Below are positions 18,378-29,025 of a stretch of 64,000 nucleotides of DNA, in pieces. The notes beneath the pieces are model-generated. The model worked only from the letters and a program-made list of their open reading frames with translations. It made no database searches and was not told where the DNA came from. Position 1 is the stretch's first letter. Each line of letters starts with the position of its first letter. Source of the stretch: an uncultured Pelagibacteraceae bacterium (GTDB lineage: Bacteria; Pseudomonadota; Alphaproteobacteria; Pelagibacterales; Pelagibacteraceae); NCBI GenBank assembly GCA_902629285.1, contig CACOQN010000001.1, forward strand, positions 62,001 through 126,000, given 5' to 3'. The position numbers and the translations under genes are program-made.

Positions 18378-19353
18378 TAGCAACGTCTCCTTTAACTCTA
18401 ATTCTTGGATCAATAAAATAGTATAAAATATCAACTATAAAATTTATCATTACAAATACAAAAGCAATAAAAACTAAATACGCAGACATAATTGGAATAT
18501 CTACAAATTGTACTGCTTGAATAAATAAGAAACCCATCCCAGGCCACTGAAAAACTGTTTCAGTTATAATAGAGAATGCAATCAAAGTTCCAATATTTAT
18601 TCCAGCAATAGTAATTACTGGTATTAATCCATTTTTTAATGCATGTTTATATTTTATACTTTTTTCATCAATGCCTCGTGCACGTGCAAATTTAATATAA
18701 TCAGTCTGTAAAATTTCCATCATTTCAGCTCTAACTAATCTAATAATATAAGTCATTTGAAAAAGACTTAATGTAACTGAGGGAAGTATAATTGCTTTAA
18801 GTCCAGAGATTGTCAAAAAACCTGTGGTCCAAAAACCTAAATCAACTACCTCGCCTCTGCCAAAAGAAGGTAAGACACCTAAAATTACTGCAAATAAGTA
18901 AATAAACAAAATACCAATTACAAATGTGGGGAGTGATACTCCAAGCAAAGAAACAGCTAAGATGATATCACTTAAAAATCCTTTTCTGTTAATTCCAGTA
19001 TAAACACCCAATAAAGTTCCTGAAACTAATGCAATTAATGCAGAAATAACTACAAGTTCAATAGTTGCTGGTAATCTCTCAACTATGAGCTCAGAAACAG
19101 GTCTCCTTAATTGGTAAGATATCCCAAATTCACCTTGAGATGCGTTTATAATAAATCTTGTAAACTGAACATGAATTGGATCCATTAATCCTAATGTTTC
19201 TCTCAATTCAGCTCTTTCTTCATCTGAAGTTTCTTCTCCAACCATATTATTAATTGGATCTCCAACAAAATTGAATAAAGAGAAAGATACAAAGGCAACA
19301 ACCAGCATTACCAAAGCTGATTGAAACAGTCTTTTAAAAAAATATTTAATCAA
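18370..19353 (-). CDS. ABC importer permease, DppB/OppB type
   Basis: 327-aa permease with six membrane segments. The N-terminus IKYFFKRLFQSALVMLVVAFVSF and the segment FVGDPINNMVGEETSDEER are typical of DppB, and the EAA loop reads DYIKFARARGIDEKSIKYKHALKN. The start codon is TTG at 19353; no in-frame ATG or GTG is close upstream, and the next ATG would remove the first helix. It overlaps the DppC-type gene by eight bases. A strong hairpin lies in the 58-base gap to the binding-protein gene upstream, probably lowering its expression relative to that protein. Confidence 0.88.
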   Translation of the reverse strand: MIKYFFKRLFQSALVMLVVAFVSFSLFNFVGDPINNMVGEETSDEERAELRETLGLMDPIHVQFTRFIINASQGEFGISYQLRRPVSELIVERLPATIELVVISALIALVSGTLLGVYTGINRKGFLSDIILAVSLLGVSLPTFVIGILFIYLFAVILGVLPSFGRGEVVDLGFWTTGFLTISGLKAIILPSVTLSLFQMTYIIRLVRAEMMEILQTDYIKFARARGIDEKSIKYKHALKNGLIPVITIAGINIGTLIAFSIITETVFQWPGMGFLFIQAVQFVDIPIMSAYLVFIAFVFVMINFIVDILYYFIDPRIRVKGDVASG

Positions 19354-19370
19354 TTTGTGAAGTTTTAATT

Positions 19371-19402
19371 TTACAAGCCCTTTTAAAAAAAAGGGCTTGT
19401 AA
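19371..19402 (-). terminator. Intercistronic hairpin between binding-protein and permease genes
   Basis: The inverted repeat TTACAAGCCCTTTT / AAAAGGGCTTGTAA (14 bp, loop AAAA) lies nine bases after the binding-protein stop. It is GC-rich for this genome, and the stem is A/U flanked on both sides, so it can act as a partial terminator or as a 3' stabiliser of the binding-protein message. The downstream permease genes lack another evident promoter. Confidence 0.65.
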
Positions 19403-19411
19403 TAATTTTAT

Positions 19412-20974
19412 TTAATTAAAGCTAGCAGTTCGAAATAACGGTTCGTTATTCGGTCTGATAGGAACATTAACATTGCTCTTAGCTGCCCAAGAAATTACTT
19501 GGTGATGTAAAGGAAGATATGAAATATCATCTTTTACAATTTTCCAAGCTTTTGCAATTGCAGCATTTCTTTTATCAAGATCAACTTCACCTTCCATAAC
19601 TCTAATTGCAGCATCTACTTCTGAATTACTGAAATTTACTTTATTCCAGCTTGCTCCACTTTCGTATAGGTAATGGAAAACATAGTGGCTATCCAAAGTT
19701 GGGACACCCCATCCTAGCATATAGAAATCACCTTGATTATCTTTAAGCTCTTTGAAATGTTTACTTTTGGTTTGTGCAAACAAATTAACATTGACACCAA
19801 TCTTTCCTAACATACCAACAACAGCTGTACAAATTGCTTCATCATTTACATATCTGTCGTTTGGACATCTTAACTCAACGTCAAAACCATTTGGATATCC
19901 TGCGCTAGCTAAAAGATTTTTTGCAGCATCAACGTCATAAGGTAATCTTTTATCAAGATCTGCTGTATAACCATTTACACCAGGGAAAGTTATAATACCT
20001 GCAGGTTCACTTAAACCTCTCATAACTTTTTTCTTAATCGCCTCAATATCAATTGCTTGATAAAGAGCTTGTCTTACCTCTTTTTTTTTAAATGGATTGT
20101 CTCCTGTATTTCCAGTTCTAAGCTTGTCGGCTGCTTGATCCATACCTAAGAAAATTGTTCTCATTTGAGCTGTACTTTCAACTTTATGACCAGAAGAAGA
20201 TCCAATTCTTTTTAAATCTTGAACTGGTGCATCAGTAACTAAATCTATTTCTCCCGATAATAAAGCTGCAACTCTTGTGGCTGCATTTTTAATTGGAAGT
20301 AATTCAATTTGAGTAACTTTTTTATCTTTCATCTCACCCCACCAGTGTTTATTTCTTTTAAACACAGTCTTGGTGTTAGGTTCTCTTAAAGTGATTTTAA
20401 AAGGACCAGTTCCCATAGCATTAGTAGCAGAGAAAGTTTCTTGTCCTGCATCCCAATTTTGTGGAGACATTGCAAAGTTTTTCTCTGACCAAGCTTTAGA
20501 CATTATAAAAATGTTTGATAGTTGGTTTAAAAGAATAGGGTTCGGTTTACTTGTTGTAATTTTAACAGCATAATCACCAACTGCTTCAACATTAGCGACA
20601 GTGCTAATATATTCTTTAAAGTCAGATGTTCTTTGTTTAGCTCTTAATATACTAAAAACAACATCTGCTGATGTCATTCCAGAACCATCTGAAAACTTAG
20701 CATCTTCCCTTAAAGTAAAAATCCAAGTATTTGGATCAGTAGCTTTCCATTTTGTTGCTAAAGCAGGTCCTATTTTCATATCCAAGCCTCTTTGAACTAG
20801 AGCTTCATAAACTTGTCTAGATACTTGAGTTGTTGGACCCTCATTTTGTGCATGTGGATCTAGTGTTAGACTGTCTCCTTGCATAGACCATTTGATAGTT
20901 TTTGCCCATGCTGAAGAAAATCCGAATACTAGAACTAATGACAATAGTATTCTTACTATATTTTTAGTCTTCAT
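19412..20974 (-). CDS. Peptide/opine-type ABC transporter substrate-binding protein (family 5)
   Basis: 520-aa periplasmic binding protein. The signal peptide is about residues 1-24 (cleavage near AWA), with no lipobox Cys. The mature chain starts KTIKWSMQGDSLTLDPHAQN and contains LREDAKFSDGSGMTSADVVFS, the SBP_bac_5 hallmark. Family members bind di- and oligopeptides, glutathione, opines or nickel; the ligand is not readable here. The Shine-Dalgarno GAGGGGA before the ATG is the strongest I noticed in the window, in keeping with a highly made binding protein. First gene of a four-gene importer operon. Confidence 0.92.
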   Translation of the reverse strand: MKTKNIVRILLSLVLVFGFSSAWAKTIKWSMQGDSLTLDPHAQNEGPTTQVSRQVYEALVQRGLDMKIGPALATKWKATDPNTWIFTLREDAKFSDGSGMTSADVVFSILRAKQRTSDFKEYISTVANVEAVGDYAVKITTSKPNPILLNQLSNIFIMSKAWSEKNFAMSPQNWDAGQETFSATNAMGTGPFKITLREPNTKTVFKRNKHWWGEMKDKKVTQIELLPIKNAATRVAALLSGEIDLVTDAPVQDLKRIGSSSGHKVESTAQMRTIFLGMDQAADKLRTGNTGDNPFKKKEVRQALYQAIDIEAIKKKVMRGLSEPAGIITFPGVNGYTADLDKRLPYDVDAAKNLLASAGYPNGFDVELRCPNDRYVNDEAICTAVVGMLGKIGVNVNLFAQTKSKHFKELKDNQGDFYMLGWGVPTLDSHYVFHYLYESGASWNKVNFSNSEVDAAIRVMEGEVDLDKRNAAIAKAWKIVKDDISYLPLHHQVISWAAKSNVNVPIRPNNEPLFRTASFN

Positions 20975-21056
20975 TATTCCCCTCGTTTTTTAAATTTATT
21001 TGAAAAAGTATAGGTGAAATAACAGAATTATTGTAGCAATAATTTACTTAAAAAAA

Positions 21057-22097
<1,041 letters not shown>

Positions 22098-22646
22098 TTA
22101 ATTAAATATTTTAGCACCTCTTGTCATAGCAACTGCCCCTGTTCTCGAAGTACTTATAAGTCCCAAAGGCTTTAATTTTTTATTCATAATATCTATCTCT
22201 CTTCTTAGAGCTGTAATTTGAATTACTGCTGAATTTTTTGTTTCATCTAATATTATGGGATTAAATTTTTTACAAGCATTTAAACATTTTACAATTTTAT
22301 TTTTTTTTCCCACAACTTTGAATAAAGCCATTTCCTTAAATATTACACCTTTGTCTTCTCTTTTAAACTCTGCAACTTTGTGAACAGGCACTAATTTAGT
22401 TAATTGTAGTCTTATTTGATCTATTACTTGGGGTGTTCCAGTGGTAACAATTGTTATTCTAGAAATATTTTTAATTGCATCAACTTCTGCAACAGCTAAT
22501 GACTCAATATTATAGCCTCTACCTGAAAAGAGACCAACTACTCTTGCAAGAACCCCAGCCTCATTGTCTACCCAAACCACAAAAATATATGTATCTGGTT
22601 TTTCTTTCTTCGTGGGAACGCTATAAGCTGATTTTGATTTTGGCAT
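22098..22646 (-). CDS. ilvN: Acetolactate synthase small (regulatory) subunit
   Basis: 182-aa ACT-domain subunit that stimulates the catalytic subunit and mediates valine feedback. The ACT fold starts at VVWVDNEAGVLARVVGLFSGRGYNIESLAVAEV, with Asn and Gly positions expected for valine binding, and a second C-terminal domain follows (FKEMALFKVVGK to the end). Called ilvN or ilvH; length is closer to IlvH-type. It begins five bases after ilvB. Confidence 0.94.
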   Translation of the reverse strand: MPKSKSAYSVPTKKEKPDTYIFVVWVDNEAGVLARVVGLFSGRGYNIESLAVAEVDAIKNISRITIVTTGTPQVIDQIRLQLTKLVPVHKVAEFKREDKGVIFKEMALFKVVGKKNKIVKCLNACKKFNPIILDETKNSAVIQITALRREIDIMNKKLKPLGLISTSRTGAVAMTRGAKIFN

Positions 22647-22651
22647 TATGA

Positions 22652-24418
22652 TTATACTAAGGCTTTGCCTTTTCCTTTAATTTTGTTTTCCTCTTGATCG
22701 TTTGGACCCAATATCATTTGGTTATGAGGTTTTCCTGAAGGAATCATCGGAAAACAATTCTCATTTGGATCAACATGACAATCAAATATTACTGGTCCAT
22801 TGTAATCAATCATTTCTTGAATTTTACCGTCAAGATCACTAGGCTTTTCAGCTTTAATTCCTTTGCATCCATATGCTTCGGCCATTTTCATAAAATCTGG
22901 TAATGCTTCTGAGTAACTCTCAGAATAATTTTTTTCATGAAGTAATTCCTGCCATTGTCTAACCATTCCCATATATTGATTATTCAAAATAAATATTTTA
23001 ATAGGAAGATTATATTGAACCGCAGTAGACATTTCTTGCATTGTCATTAATACTGAAGCTTCTCCAGCAATATCAATTACAAGTTTTTCTGGATGAGCGA
23101 TCTGTACACCTACTGCTGCTGGTAATCCATACCCCATAGTTCCCAAGCCACCAGATGTCATCCATCTGTTTGGTTTATTAAATTTATAATGCTGGGCAGC
23201 CCACATTTGATGTTGCCCAACTTCAGTAGTAACATAAGTATCCTGTTCCTTAGTTAATTCATAAAGTCTTTGAACAGCGTGTTGTGGTTTAATGCTCTCA
23301 TTGCTGTTTACAAAATTAAGAGAATTTTTTTCTCTCCATTTTTCAATTCGCTCCCACCACTTAGCAATATTTGACTTATTTGATTTTCTGTGACCATTTT
23401 TACTTTTTATGATTGTTTTATTAATTTTGTTTATTACACTTGATACATCTCCAACTATTGCAAGATCAACCTTGATTATTTTATTAATTGAAGAAGGATC
23501 AATATCAATATGAACTTTTTTAGAATTTGGTGAAAACTCATCTATCTTCCCAGTAATACGGTCATCAAATCTTGCACCGATATTAATTAAGAGATCACAA
23601 TCGTGCATCGCATTATTTGCTTCATAAGTACCATGCATACCAAGCATTCCTAAAAACTGATTGTCATCACCAGGATATGCGCCTAAACCTTGAAGTGTAG
23701 AAGTGATTGGAAACCCAGTTAATTCAACAAACTCTCTTAAAGCCTTACTTGCTTTAGGTCCCGAATTAATCACTCCTCCACCACTATAAATTATAGGTTT
23801 TTTAGATTTATTTAATAATTTTATTAATTCATTAATTTGATCATCTGAAAATTTATTGTGAGATTTTCCATTTAAACTTTTTTCTTTATTTGGTTTTTTA
23901 TATTTTGTTTTTGCAAACTGAATATCTTTTGGAATATCAATTAAAACTGGACCAGGTCTTCCTGTTGTTGCAACTCTAAATGCTTCATGCATAATTTTTG
24001 AAAGATCATTTATATCTTTAACTAACCAATTATGTTTAGTACAAGGTCTTGTTATTCCTGTAGTATCACATTCTTGAAAAGCATCAGTTCCAATTAAATG
24101 TGTTGGTACTTGACCAGAAATACAAACCAATGGAACCGAATCCATGTAAGCGTCTGTTAAAGCTGTAACAACATTAGTAGCTCCAGGACCTGATGTAACC
24201 AAAACTACCCCAGGTTTTCCAGAAGATCTTGCATACCCTTCGGCAGCATGACCCGCACCTTGCTCATGTCTTACTAAAATATGTTTTATGGAAGGGTGAT
24301 TTTTAAGCTCATCATAAATCGGTAATACTGCGCCACCTGGATAACCGAAGATGTGTTCTACCTTTTGGTCTTCAAGACATTTAAATACTATTTCTGCTCC
24401 AGTAAATAATTTTGGCAT
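22652..24418 (-). CDS. ilvB: Acetolactate synthase large (catalytic) subunit
   Basis: 588-aa thiamine-diphosphate enzyme making acetolactate or acetohydroxybutyrate. N-terminal [15 protein letters not shown] and the catalytic Glu in [18 protein letters not shown] are present; the FAD-binding middle has [11 protein letters not shown]. The ThDP/Mg site reads [11 protein letters not shown] followed by [16 protein letters not shown]. In most AHAS proteins this is GDAS or GDGS: here the metal-binding Asp is Glu (codon GAA, about 23058). The rest looks intact, so I expect an active enzyme. Operon with ilvN and ilvC; 52 bases separate it from miaA upstream, where TTGACC could be a -35. Confidence 0.95.
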   Translation of the reverse strand: MPKLFTGAEIVFKCLEDQKVEHIFGYPGGAVLPIYDELKNHPSIKHILVRHEQGAGHAAEGYARSSGKPGVVLVTSGPGATNVVTALTDAYMDSVPLVCISGQVPTHLIGTDAFQECDTTGITRPCTKHNWLVKDINDLSKIMHEAFRVATTGRPGPVLIDIPKDIQFAKTKYKKPNKEKSLNGKSHNKFSDDQINELIKLLNKSKKPIIYSGGGVINSGPKASKALREFVELTGFPITSTLQGLGAYPGDDNQFLGMLGMHGTYEANNAMHDCDLLINIGARFDDRITGKIDEFSPNSKKVHIDIDPSSINKIIKVDLAIVGDVSSVINKINKTIIKSKNGHRKSNKSNIAKWWERIEKWREKNSLNFVNSNESIKPQHAVQRLYELTKEQDTYVTTEVGQHQMWAAQHYKFNKPNRWMTSGGLGTMGYGLPAAVGVQIAHPEKLVIDIAGEASVLMTMQEMSTAVQYNLPIKIFILNNQYMGMVRQWQELLHEKNYSESYSEALPDFMKMAEAYGCKGIKAEKPSDLDGKIQEMIDYNGPVIFDCHVDPNENCFPMIPSGKPHNQMILGPNDQEENKIKGKGKALV

Positions 24419-24470
24419 TAGGCAATCTAGCTGAAGTTGTACTCATTGGTCAAGTTTAAGAATAGAAATT

Positions 24471-25379
24471 TTAAATTTTTTTTAAAAATTTATTTATGTC
24501 TTTCGGCTTTAACTTCATCCAACTCATCATATTGCCTCTAGCCCATGTTCTTTGTCTTTTGGCGTATTGTCTTGTTTTTATAGCTATTTTTTCTTTAATT
24601 TGCTTTAAGTTTTTTTCTTTATTCAAATATTGTTTAATCTCCATTACTCCTATAGCCTTGTTTACGCTCTTATCTTTTGGAACCTTGAGTTTAATGAAAT
24701 TTTTAACTTCTTTGATCGCTCCATTTTGTATCATATCCTCTGTTCTTTGATTTATTCGCTCAATTAACTCTTCTCTGGAATAATCTATATAAACTTTGAA
24801 AAAATTGTCGTCAAACAAATTTGCTTTAGTATCTTTAAACCATTCATTTAAAGATTTTTTTGTAAATTTTTTTACTTCATATGCTCTTATTGACCTTTGA
24901 GCATCTGTAGGATTAATTTTCCCTTTTGAGGTAGGGTCTAATTTTAAAAGTTTTTCATAAAATTTTTTTTGTCCAATTTTTTTTTGTAAACTTCTAATCT
25001 GCTTTCTTGATTTAAATGAAATATTAGGAATTTGTACTAATCCATCGGTTAATGCTTTAAAATATAAACCTGTGCCTCCAACAAGGATTGGGGTTTTTTT
25101 TCTTTTTTGTACATCTTTAATTTTTTTAAGAGCAAGTCTAAGCCAATCACCTGTAGAAAAGTTTTTCGTTGCATTCAGAAAACCATATAAATGATGTTTA
25201 ATTTTTTGATATTGATTTGGATCTGGTCTTGCTGATAAAATTTTGAGATTCTTGTATACTTGCATACTATCTGCATTTATAATCTCTCCATTAACTTTTT
25301 TTGCAACTTTGATTGCAAAACTTGACTTTCCTGATGATGTAGGTCCTGATATTAGAATAATCTTGGATTTCAAATCCAT
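24471..25379 (-). CDS. miaA: tRNA dimethylallyltransferase
   Basis: 302-aa enzyme adding a dimethylallyl group to A37 of tRNAs that read UNN codons. The P-loop is GPTSSGKSSFA, followed by NADSMQVYKNLKILSARPD and VGGTGLYFKALTDGL; the C-terminal RTRQYAKRQRTWARG block binds tRNA. Its allyl donor comes from the isoprenoid pathway, for which dxs and ispA are in this window. It starts two bases after the degQ stop, inside the hflKC-degQ operon. Confidence 0.95.
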   Translation of the reverse strand: MDLKSKIILISGPTSSGKSSFAIKVAKKVNGEIINADSMQVYKNLKILSARPDPNQYQKIKHHLYGFLNATKNFSTGDWLRLALKKIKDVQKRKKTPILVGGTGLYFKALTDGLVQIPNISFKSRKQIRSLQKKIGQKKFYEKLLKLDPTSKGKINPTDAQRSIRAYEVKKFTKKSLNEWFKDTKANLFDDNFFKVYIDYSREELIERINQRTEDMIQNGAIKEVKNFIKLKVPKDKSVNKAIGVMEIKQYLNKEKNLKQIKEKIAIKTRQYAKRQRTWARGNMMSWMKLKPKDINKFLKKI

Positions 25380-25381
25380 GT

Positions 25382-26797
25382 TTAATCTAGCTTAACACCA
25401 ATGTATCTTCTTTGATTTTGATTATTATAAATTGCAAGTAAAACTGTTTTTTGATTTGAATTTAAAACCTCATTTGTGATATTTCTTAAATCATCAGCTG
25501 ATAATATTTTTTTCTTCTGAGCTTCAACAATTATACTATTTAGATCTATTGAATTTACTAGAGGACTATTATTTGCAATTTTAGTTATTACAAGTCCTGT
25601 TGTCTGATTTGGTAATTTTCTATTTTTGATATCTTCTTTAGTAAGAGGTCTTACAGCTATTCTTAAACTTTGAATTATCTCATCTTTATTCTGTTCTTTA
25701 GTTTCTGGACTTTTGCTTATTTTAAAATCATCCGAGGTTTCTAATCTTCCTAAAATAACATTTTTTATAATTTCTTTTTTGTCTCTCCAAATTTTAACTT
25801 CAACTTTTTTACCAACTTCTGTTCTTGCAACAATTGCCGGTAATTCTTTCATTAAGTTAATTTTTTCTCGATTAAATTCTAAAATAATATCTCCTGCTTG
25901 AATTCCTGCTTTTTCTGATGGACTATTTTCAGCTACACTTGCTACTAATGCTCCTCTTGGTTTATCAAGTTTTTCAACTTCAGCGATTTCTTTTGTAACA
26001 TCTTGTATCCTAACACCTAACCATCCTCTCTTTGTCTCACCAAATTCTATAAGTTGTTTGATAACTCTTTGTGCACTATTTGATGGAATAGAAAATCCTA
26101 TTCCGACATTTCCACTTCTGCCAAGTATAGCTGTATTTATGCCAACAACATTCCCCTCCATATCAAAGAGGGGACCGCCAGAATTTCCTGAATTTATCGA
26201 GGCATCTGTTTGTATAAAATCTTCATATCTAGATAAACCGATTGATCTATTTCTTGCAGAAATAATTCCAGCTGTGACTGTGCCTCCTAAACCAAATGGA
26301 TTTCCAATAGCTAAAACCCAATCACCAATTCTTGCTTTATCAGAATCTCCAAATGAAACAGGCACAAAAGTTTCACTTGTTTCTAGTTGTAAAACAGCTA
26401 TATCCATTAACGGATCTGCACCTAAAACTTTTGCTTTAAATTCCTGATCTCCATAAACTCTTACAATAATATCGTCTGCATCTTGAATAACATGATTATT
26501 TGTAACCACAATTCCCTTTTCATCTATTATAAAACCAGAGCCTAATGCAGCTGATTGTCTTTCTTGGGGTGTTCCAAATTCTTTAAACATATCCTCAAAA
26601 GGAGACCCTGGTGGAAACTGGAAAGGAAACGGATTTGTATTAGTTACGACCGTGGTCGTTGTAGAGATATTTACGACAGATGGCATCAATTTTTCAGCAA
26701 GATCTGCGAATGAAGCAGGAACTGGTTTAGAGCTAACATTGAGAGAAAAACTAAATGATAAAAATATTGTTAATAATACTAGTTTAATTTTTCTCAT
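25382..26797 (-). CDS. degQ: Do-family periplasmic serine protease (DegP/DegQ)
   Basis: 471-aa HtrA protease/chaperone of the periplasm. Signal peptide about residues 1-23. The catalytic triad is in VVTNNHVIQD (His), MDIAVLQLE (Asp) and NSGNSGGPLF (Ser). Two PDZ domains follow (first about 255-345 with KRGWLGVRIQDV and VASVAENSPSEKAGIQ; second about 370-470). It clears or refolds envelope proteins. The gene follows hflK, hflC and a DUF2065 gene with a one-base gap, an order known in proteobacteria. Assignment among DegP, DegQ and MucD is uncertain. Confidence 0.92.
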   Translation of the reverse strand: MRKIKLVLLTIFLSFSFSLNVSSKPVPASFADLAEKLMPSVVNISTTTTVVTNTNPFPFQFPPGSPFEDMFKEFGTPQERQSAALGSGFIIDEKGIVVTNNHVIQDADDIIVRVYGDQEFKAKVLGADPLMDIAVLQLETSETFVPVSFGDSDKARIGDWVLAIGNPFGLGGTVTAGIISARNRSIGLSRYEDFIQTDASINSGNSGGPLFDMEGNVVGINTAILGRSGNVGIGFSIPSNSAQRVIKQLIEFGETKRGWLGVRIQDVTKEIAEVEKLDKPRGALVASVAENSPSEKAGIQAGDIILEFNREKINLMKELPAIVARTEVGKKVEVKIWRDKKEIIKNVILGRLETSDDFKISKSPETKEQNKDEIIQSLRIAVRPLTKEDIKNRKLPNQTTGLVITKIANNSPLVNSIDLNSIIVEAQKKKILSADDLRNITNEVLNSNQKTVLLAIYNNQNQRRYIGVKLD

Positions 26798-26798
26798 A

Positions 26799-26984
26799 TT
26801 AGCTTTTAGTATAATAAATAATTATAAAACCCATCACCGTAAAAATAAATCCACCTATTCTAAGTTGACTATCATTAATAAGTTCCAATTTTTTTAACAT
26901 ATTCCTCATTTTTGCTGGAAATAAGGCGTACAAAATACCTTCAATAAATAAGAAAAGACCAAAAGCTATAACTAGCTCACGCAT
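26799..26984 (-). CDS. DUF2065-family small membrane protein
   Basis: 61-aa protein with two hydrophobic segments (about 4-19 and 43-58) joined by a basic loop (FPAKMRNMLKKL), the DUF2065 pattern also seen in E. coli YjeT. Function unknown. It sits nine bases after hflC and one base before degQ, the same position as in many proteobacteria, so it is very likely a real gene and may belong to the HflKC membrane-protease module. Confidence 0.85.
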   Translation of the reverse strand: MRELVIAFGLFLFIEGILYALFPAKMRNMLKKLELINDSQLRIGGFIFTVMGFIIIYYTKS

Positions 26985-26993
26985 TTAAAACAA

Positions 26994-27866
26994 TTATTGT
27001 TGGATTTCAGGTTTTATATTTCCAAAAAATTTAAAAAATTCACTGTCAGGAGATAAAATTAAAGAAGTTTCCCCACCAATTAATGCTTTTTCATAAGCTT
27101 GCATAGCTCTATAAAAAGCAAAAAATTCAGGATCTTGACCAAAGGCATCTGCAAATATCTTATTTCTTAAACCGTCCCCCTCTCCCTTCATTATCTCAGA
27201 TTGTTTTTGAGCGTCTGCTAAAATTACAGTCACTTCCTTGTCTGCAGTAGATGTAATAGTGACAGCCATCTCAGCTCCTTTTGCTCTAAATTCTTTTGCT
27301 TCTCTCTCCCTTTCTGTCTGCATTCTTCTATAGATTGCATCACTATTTGCTTGAGGAAGATCAGCTCTTTTTATTCTTACATCTACAATATTTATCCCAA
27401 AGTTTTGTGCTTCATTGTTAACACCTTCTTTAATCAGAGCCATTTGTTTTGATCTATCTTTAGACAACAATGTTTGTAATTCTTCCTGTCCTAATACATT
27501 TCTAATTCGTGAATTTATAATTGTGGACAATCTTGATCTAGCAACTCTTTCATTTCCAACTGAAATATAAAATTTAAGCGGATCGATAATTTGAAATCTT
27601 GCAAACGCATCTACAATTAAACGTTTTTGATCTGATGCAATAACCTCTTCAGGTGGAGCATCTAAATTTAATATTCTTTTATCTAAATAAACAACGTTTT
27701 GAATAAAAGGAATTTTAAAATTTAAACCTGGCTTCATTATAATTCTCTTTGGATCACCAAATTGAAGAATAATTGCTTGGTTTACTTCTTTAACTATTAT
27801 TACTGATAAATAAGCTACAACTCCTATTGCAACTAATACTCCCGCTAATATCTTTCCAGCTTTCAT
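26994..27866 (-). CDS. hflC: HflC, SPFH-domain regulator of FtsH
   Basis: 290-aa prohibitin-like protein. An N-terminal membrane helix (about 6-25) precedes the SPFH/Band-7 domain (VNQAIILQFGDPKRIIMKPGL) and a long Ala/Glu/Lys helical region ending in GEGDGLRNKIFADAFG. With HflK it forms a large periplasmic cage around FtsH and controls degradation of membrane proteins. It begins one base after hflK. Confidence 0.94.
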   Translation of the reverse strand: MKAGKILAGVLVAIGVVAYLSVIIVKEVNQAIILQFGDPKRIIMKPGLNFKIPFIQNVVYLDKRILNLDAPPEEVIASDQKRLIVDAFARFQIIDPLKFYISVGNERVARSRLSTIINSRIRNVLGQEELQTLLSKDRSKQMALIKEGVNNEAQNFGINIVDVRIKRADLPQANSDAIYRRMQTEREREAKEFRAKGAEMAVTITSTADKEVTVILADAQKQSEIMKGEGDGLRNKIFADAFGQDPEFFAFYRAMQAYEKALIGGETSLILSPDSEFFKFFGNIKPEIQQ

Positions 27867-27867
27867 T

Positions 27868-28974
27868 TTAATTTGTCGCTTTCTTTTTTAATTCAGGTAA
27901 TGGTAAGTAAGGAACAACGCCTGAACCTGCATTTTTTTCAATAATTACTTTATCTATATCTGCTAAAACTTTTTCCATAGTTTCTAAATACATTCTTTCT
28001 TGGGTTACTGCTTTAGCATTTTTATACTCACTATAGATTGCAATAAACCTGCTTGCTTCACCCTCGGCTTTAGCTACAACTTCTTTTTTATAAGCTTCAG
28101 CAGCTTGTAAAATTTTTTGTGCTTCTCCTCGTGCTCTTGGTATTACGTCATTAGCATATGCTTCAGCTTCATTTTTTGATCTTTCCATATCAGCTCTAGC
28201 AGCCTGTACATCTCTAAACGCATCAATTACTTGATCAGGTGGATCGGCTTTCTGAGTTTGGACTTGAGTAATCTGAATTCCACTTTCATAATCATCTAAA
28301 ATAGTTTGGATGATCGCTTGCGTTTCTACCTCTATTTTAGATCTTCCTTCTGTTAAAATTGGTTGAATAGCACTTTTAGCAATCACTTCTCTCATTGCAG
28401 TTTCTGCTGCGGCTTTAACTGTTCCTTCTGGATCTTGAATCTTGAATAAAAAATTGCCAGCATCTTTTATTACCCAAAAAACTGAAAAATCTATATTAAC
28501 TATATTTTCATCTCCTGTTAACATTAAACTCTCTTGGGGGACATCTGCAACTCCACCACCTGTAGAGAAACCACTATCCCTCTCAGATCTAAAACCAATA
28601 TCCATTCTATTTACTTTAGTTACCTTTGGTGTTTGAACTGTTTCTACCGGAAAAGGAATATGATAATTCAAACCAGGTTGAGTAGTTTTTACAAATTTAC
28701 CAAACCTTAAAACAACACCTTGCTCATCTGGCAGAACTCTGTAAAGACCACTTGCTAACCATACAAAAGCTAACACTAATAAAATCAAACTTATTGACTT
28801 ACCTCCGGAGCTCTTACCTCCTGGTAAAAATCTCTTAATTTTATCTTGAATATCTCTTATTAATTCATCAACGTTTGGTGGTGTTGGACCTCTACCAGAC
28901 CCATTTCCATTTCCACCTCCACCTGGAGGTGATCCCCATGGACTGCCACCTCTACCTTTGAAATCATCTGACAT
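27868..28974 (-). CDS. hflK: HflK, SPFH-domain regulator of FtsH
   Basis: About 368-aa partner of HflC. A Gly/Pro-rich cytoplasmic N-terminus (GGSPWGSPPGGGGNGNGSG) precedes one membrane helix (about 64-82), the SPFH domain (VLPDEQGVVLRFGKFV) and a helical tail with EAYANDVIPRARGEAQKI. The frame is open to a TTG at 28980, but ATG at 28974 (MSDDFKGRG) is the better start. It heads hflK-hflC-DUF2065-degQ-miaA and is divergent from mrp across about 50 bases. Confidence 0.94.
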   Translation of the reverse strand: MSDDFKGRGGSPWGSPPGGGGNGNGSGRGPTPPNVDELIRDIQDKIKRFLPGGKSSGGKSISLILLVLAFVWLASGLYRVLPDEQGVVLRFGKFVKTTQPGLNYHIPFPVETVQTPKVTKVNRMDIGFRSERDSGFSTGGGVADVPQESLMLTGDENIVNIDFSVFWVIKDAGNFLFKIQDPEGTVKAAAETAMREVIAKSAIQPILTEGRSKIEVETQAIIQTILDDYESGIQITQVQTQKADPPDQVIDAFRDVQAARADMERSKNEAEAYANDVIPRARGEAQKILQAAEAYKKEVVAKAEGEASRFIAIYSEYKNAKAVTQERMYLETMEKVLADIDKVIIEKNAGSGVVPYLPLPELKKKATN

Positions 28975-29025
28975 ATGCAAACTTATATAGTGTCTTTATA
29001 AGAAAAAACAAGTAATGATACTTTT

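Noticed and set aside
18378..18434. ATG at 18434 as start of the DppC-type permease
   Set aside because: It would force a 65-base overlap with the other permease and adds a non-family N-terminus; GTG at 18377 fits.
21026..21044. 8-bp AT-only hairpin after ilvC as a firm terminator
   Set aside because: Contains a single G-C pair and no U run; similar chance hairpins are frequent at this base composition.
26058..26447. 129-codon plus-strand open frame
   Set aside because: Antisense to the protease domain of degQ; a frame shadow of a conserved gene.
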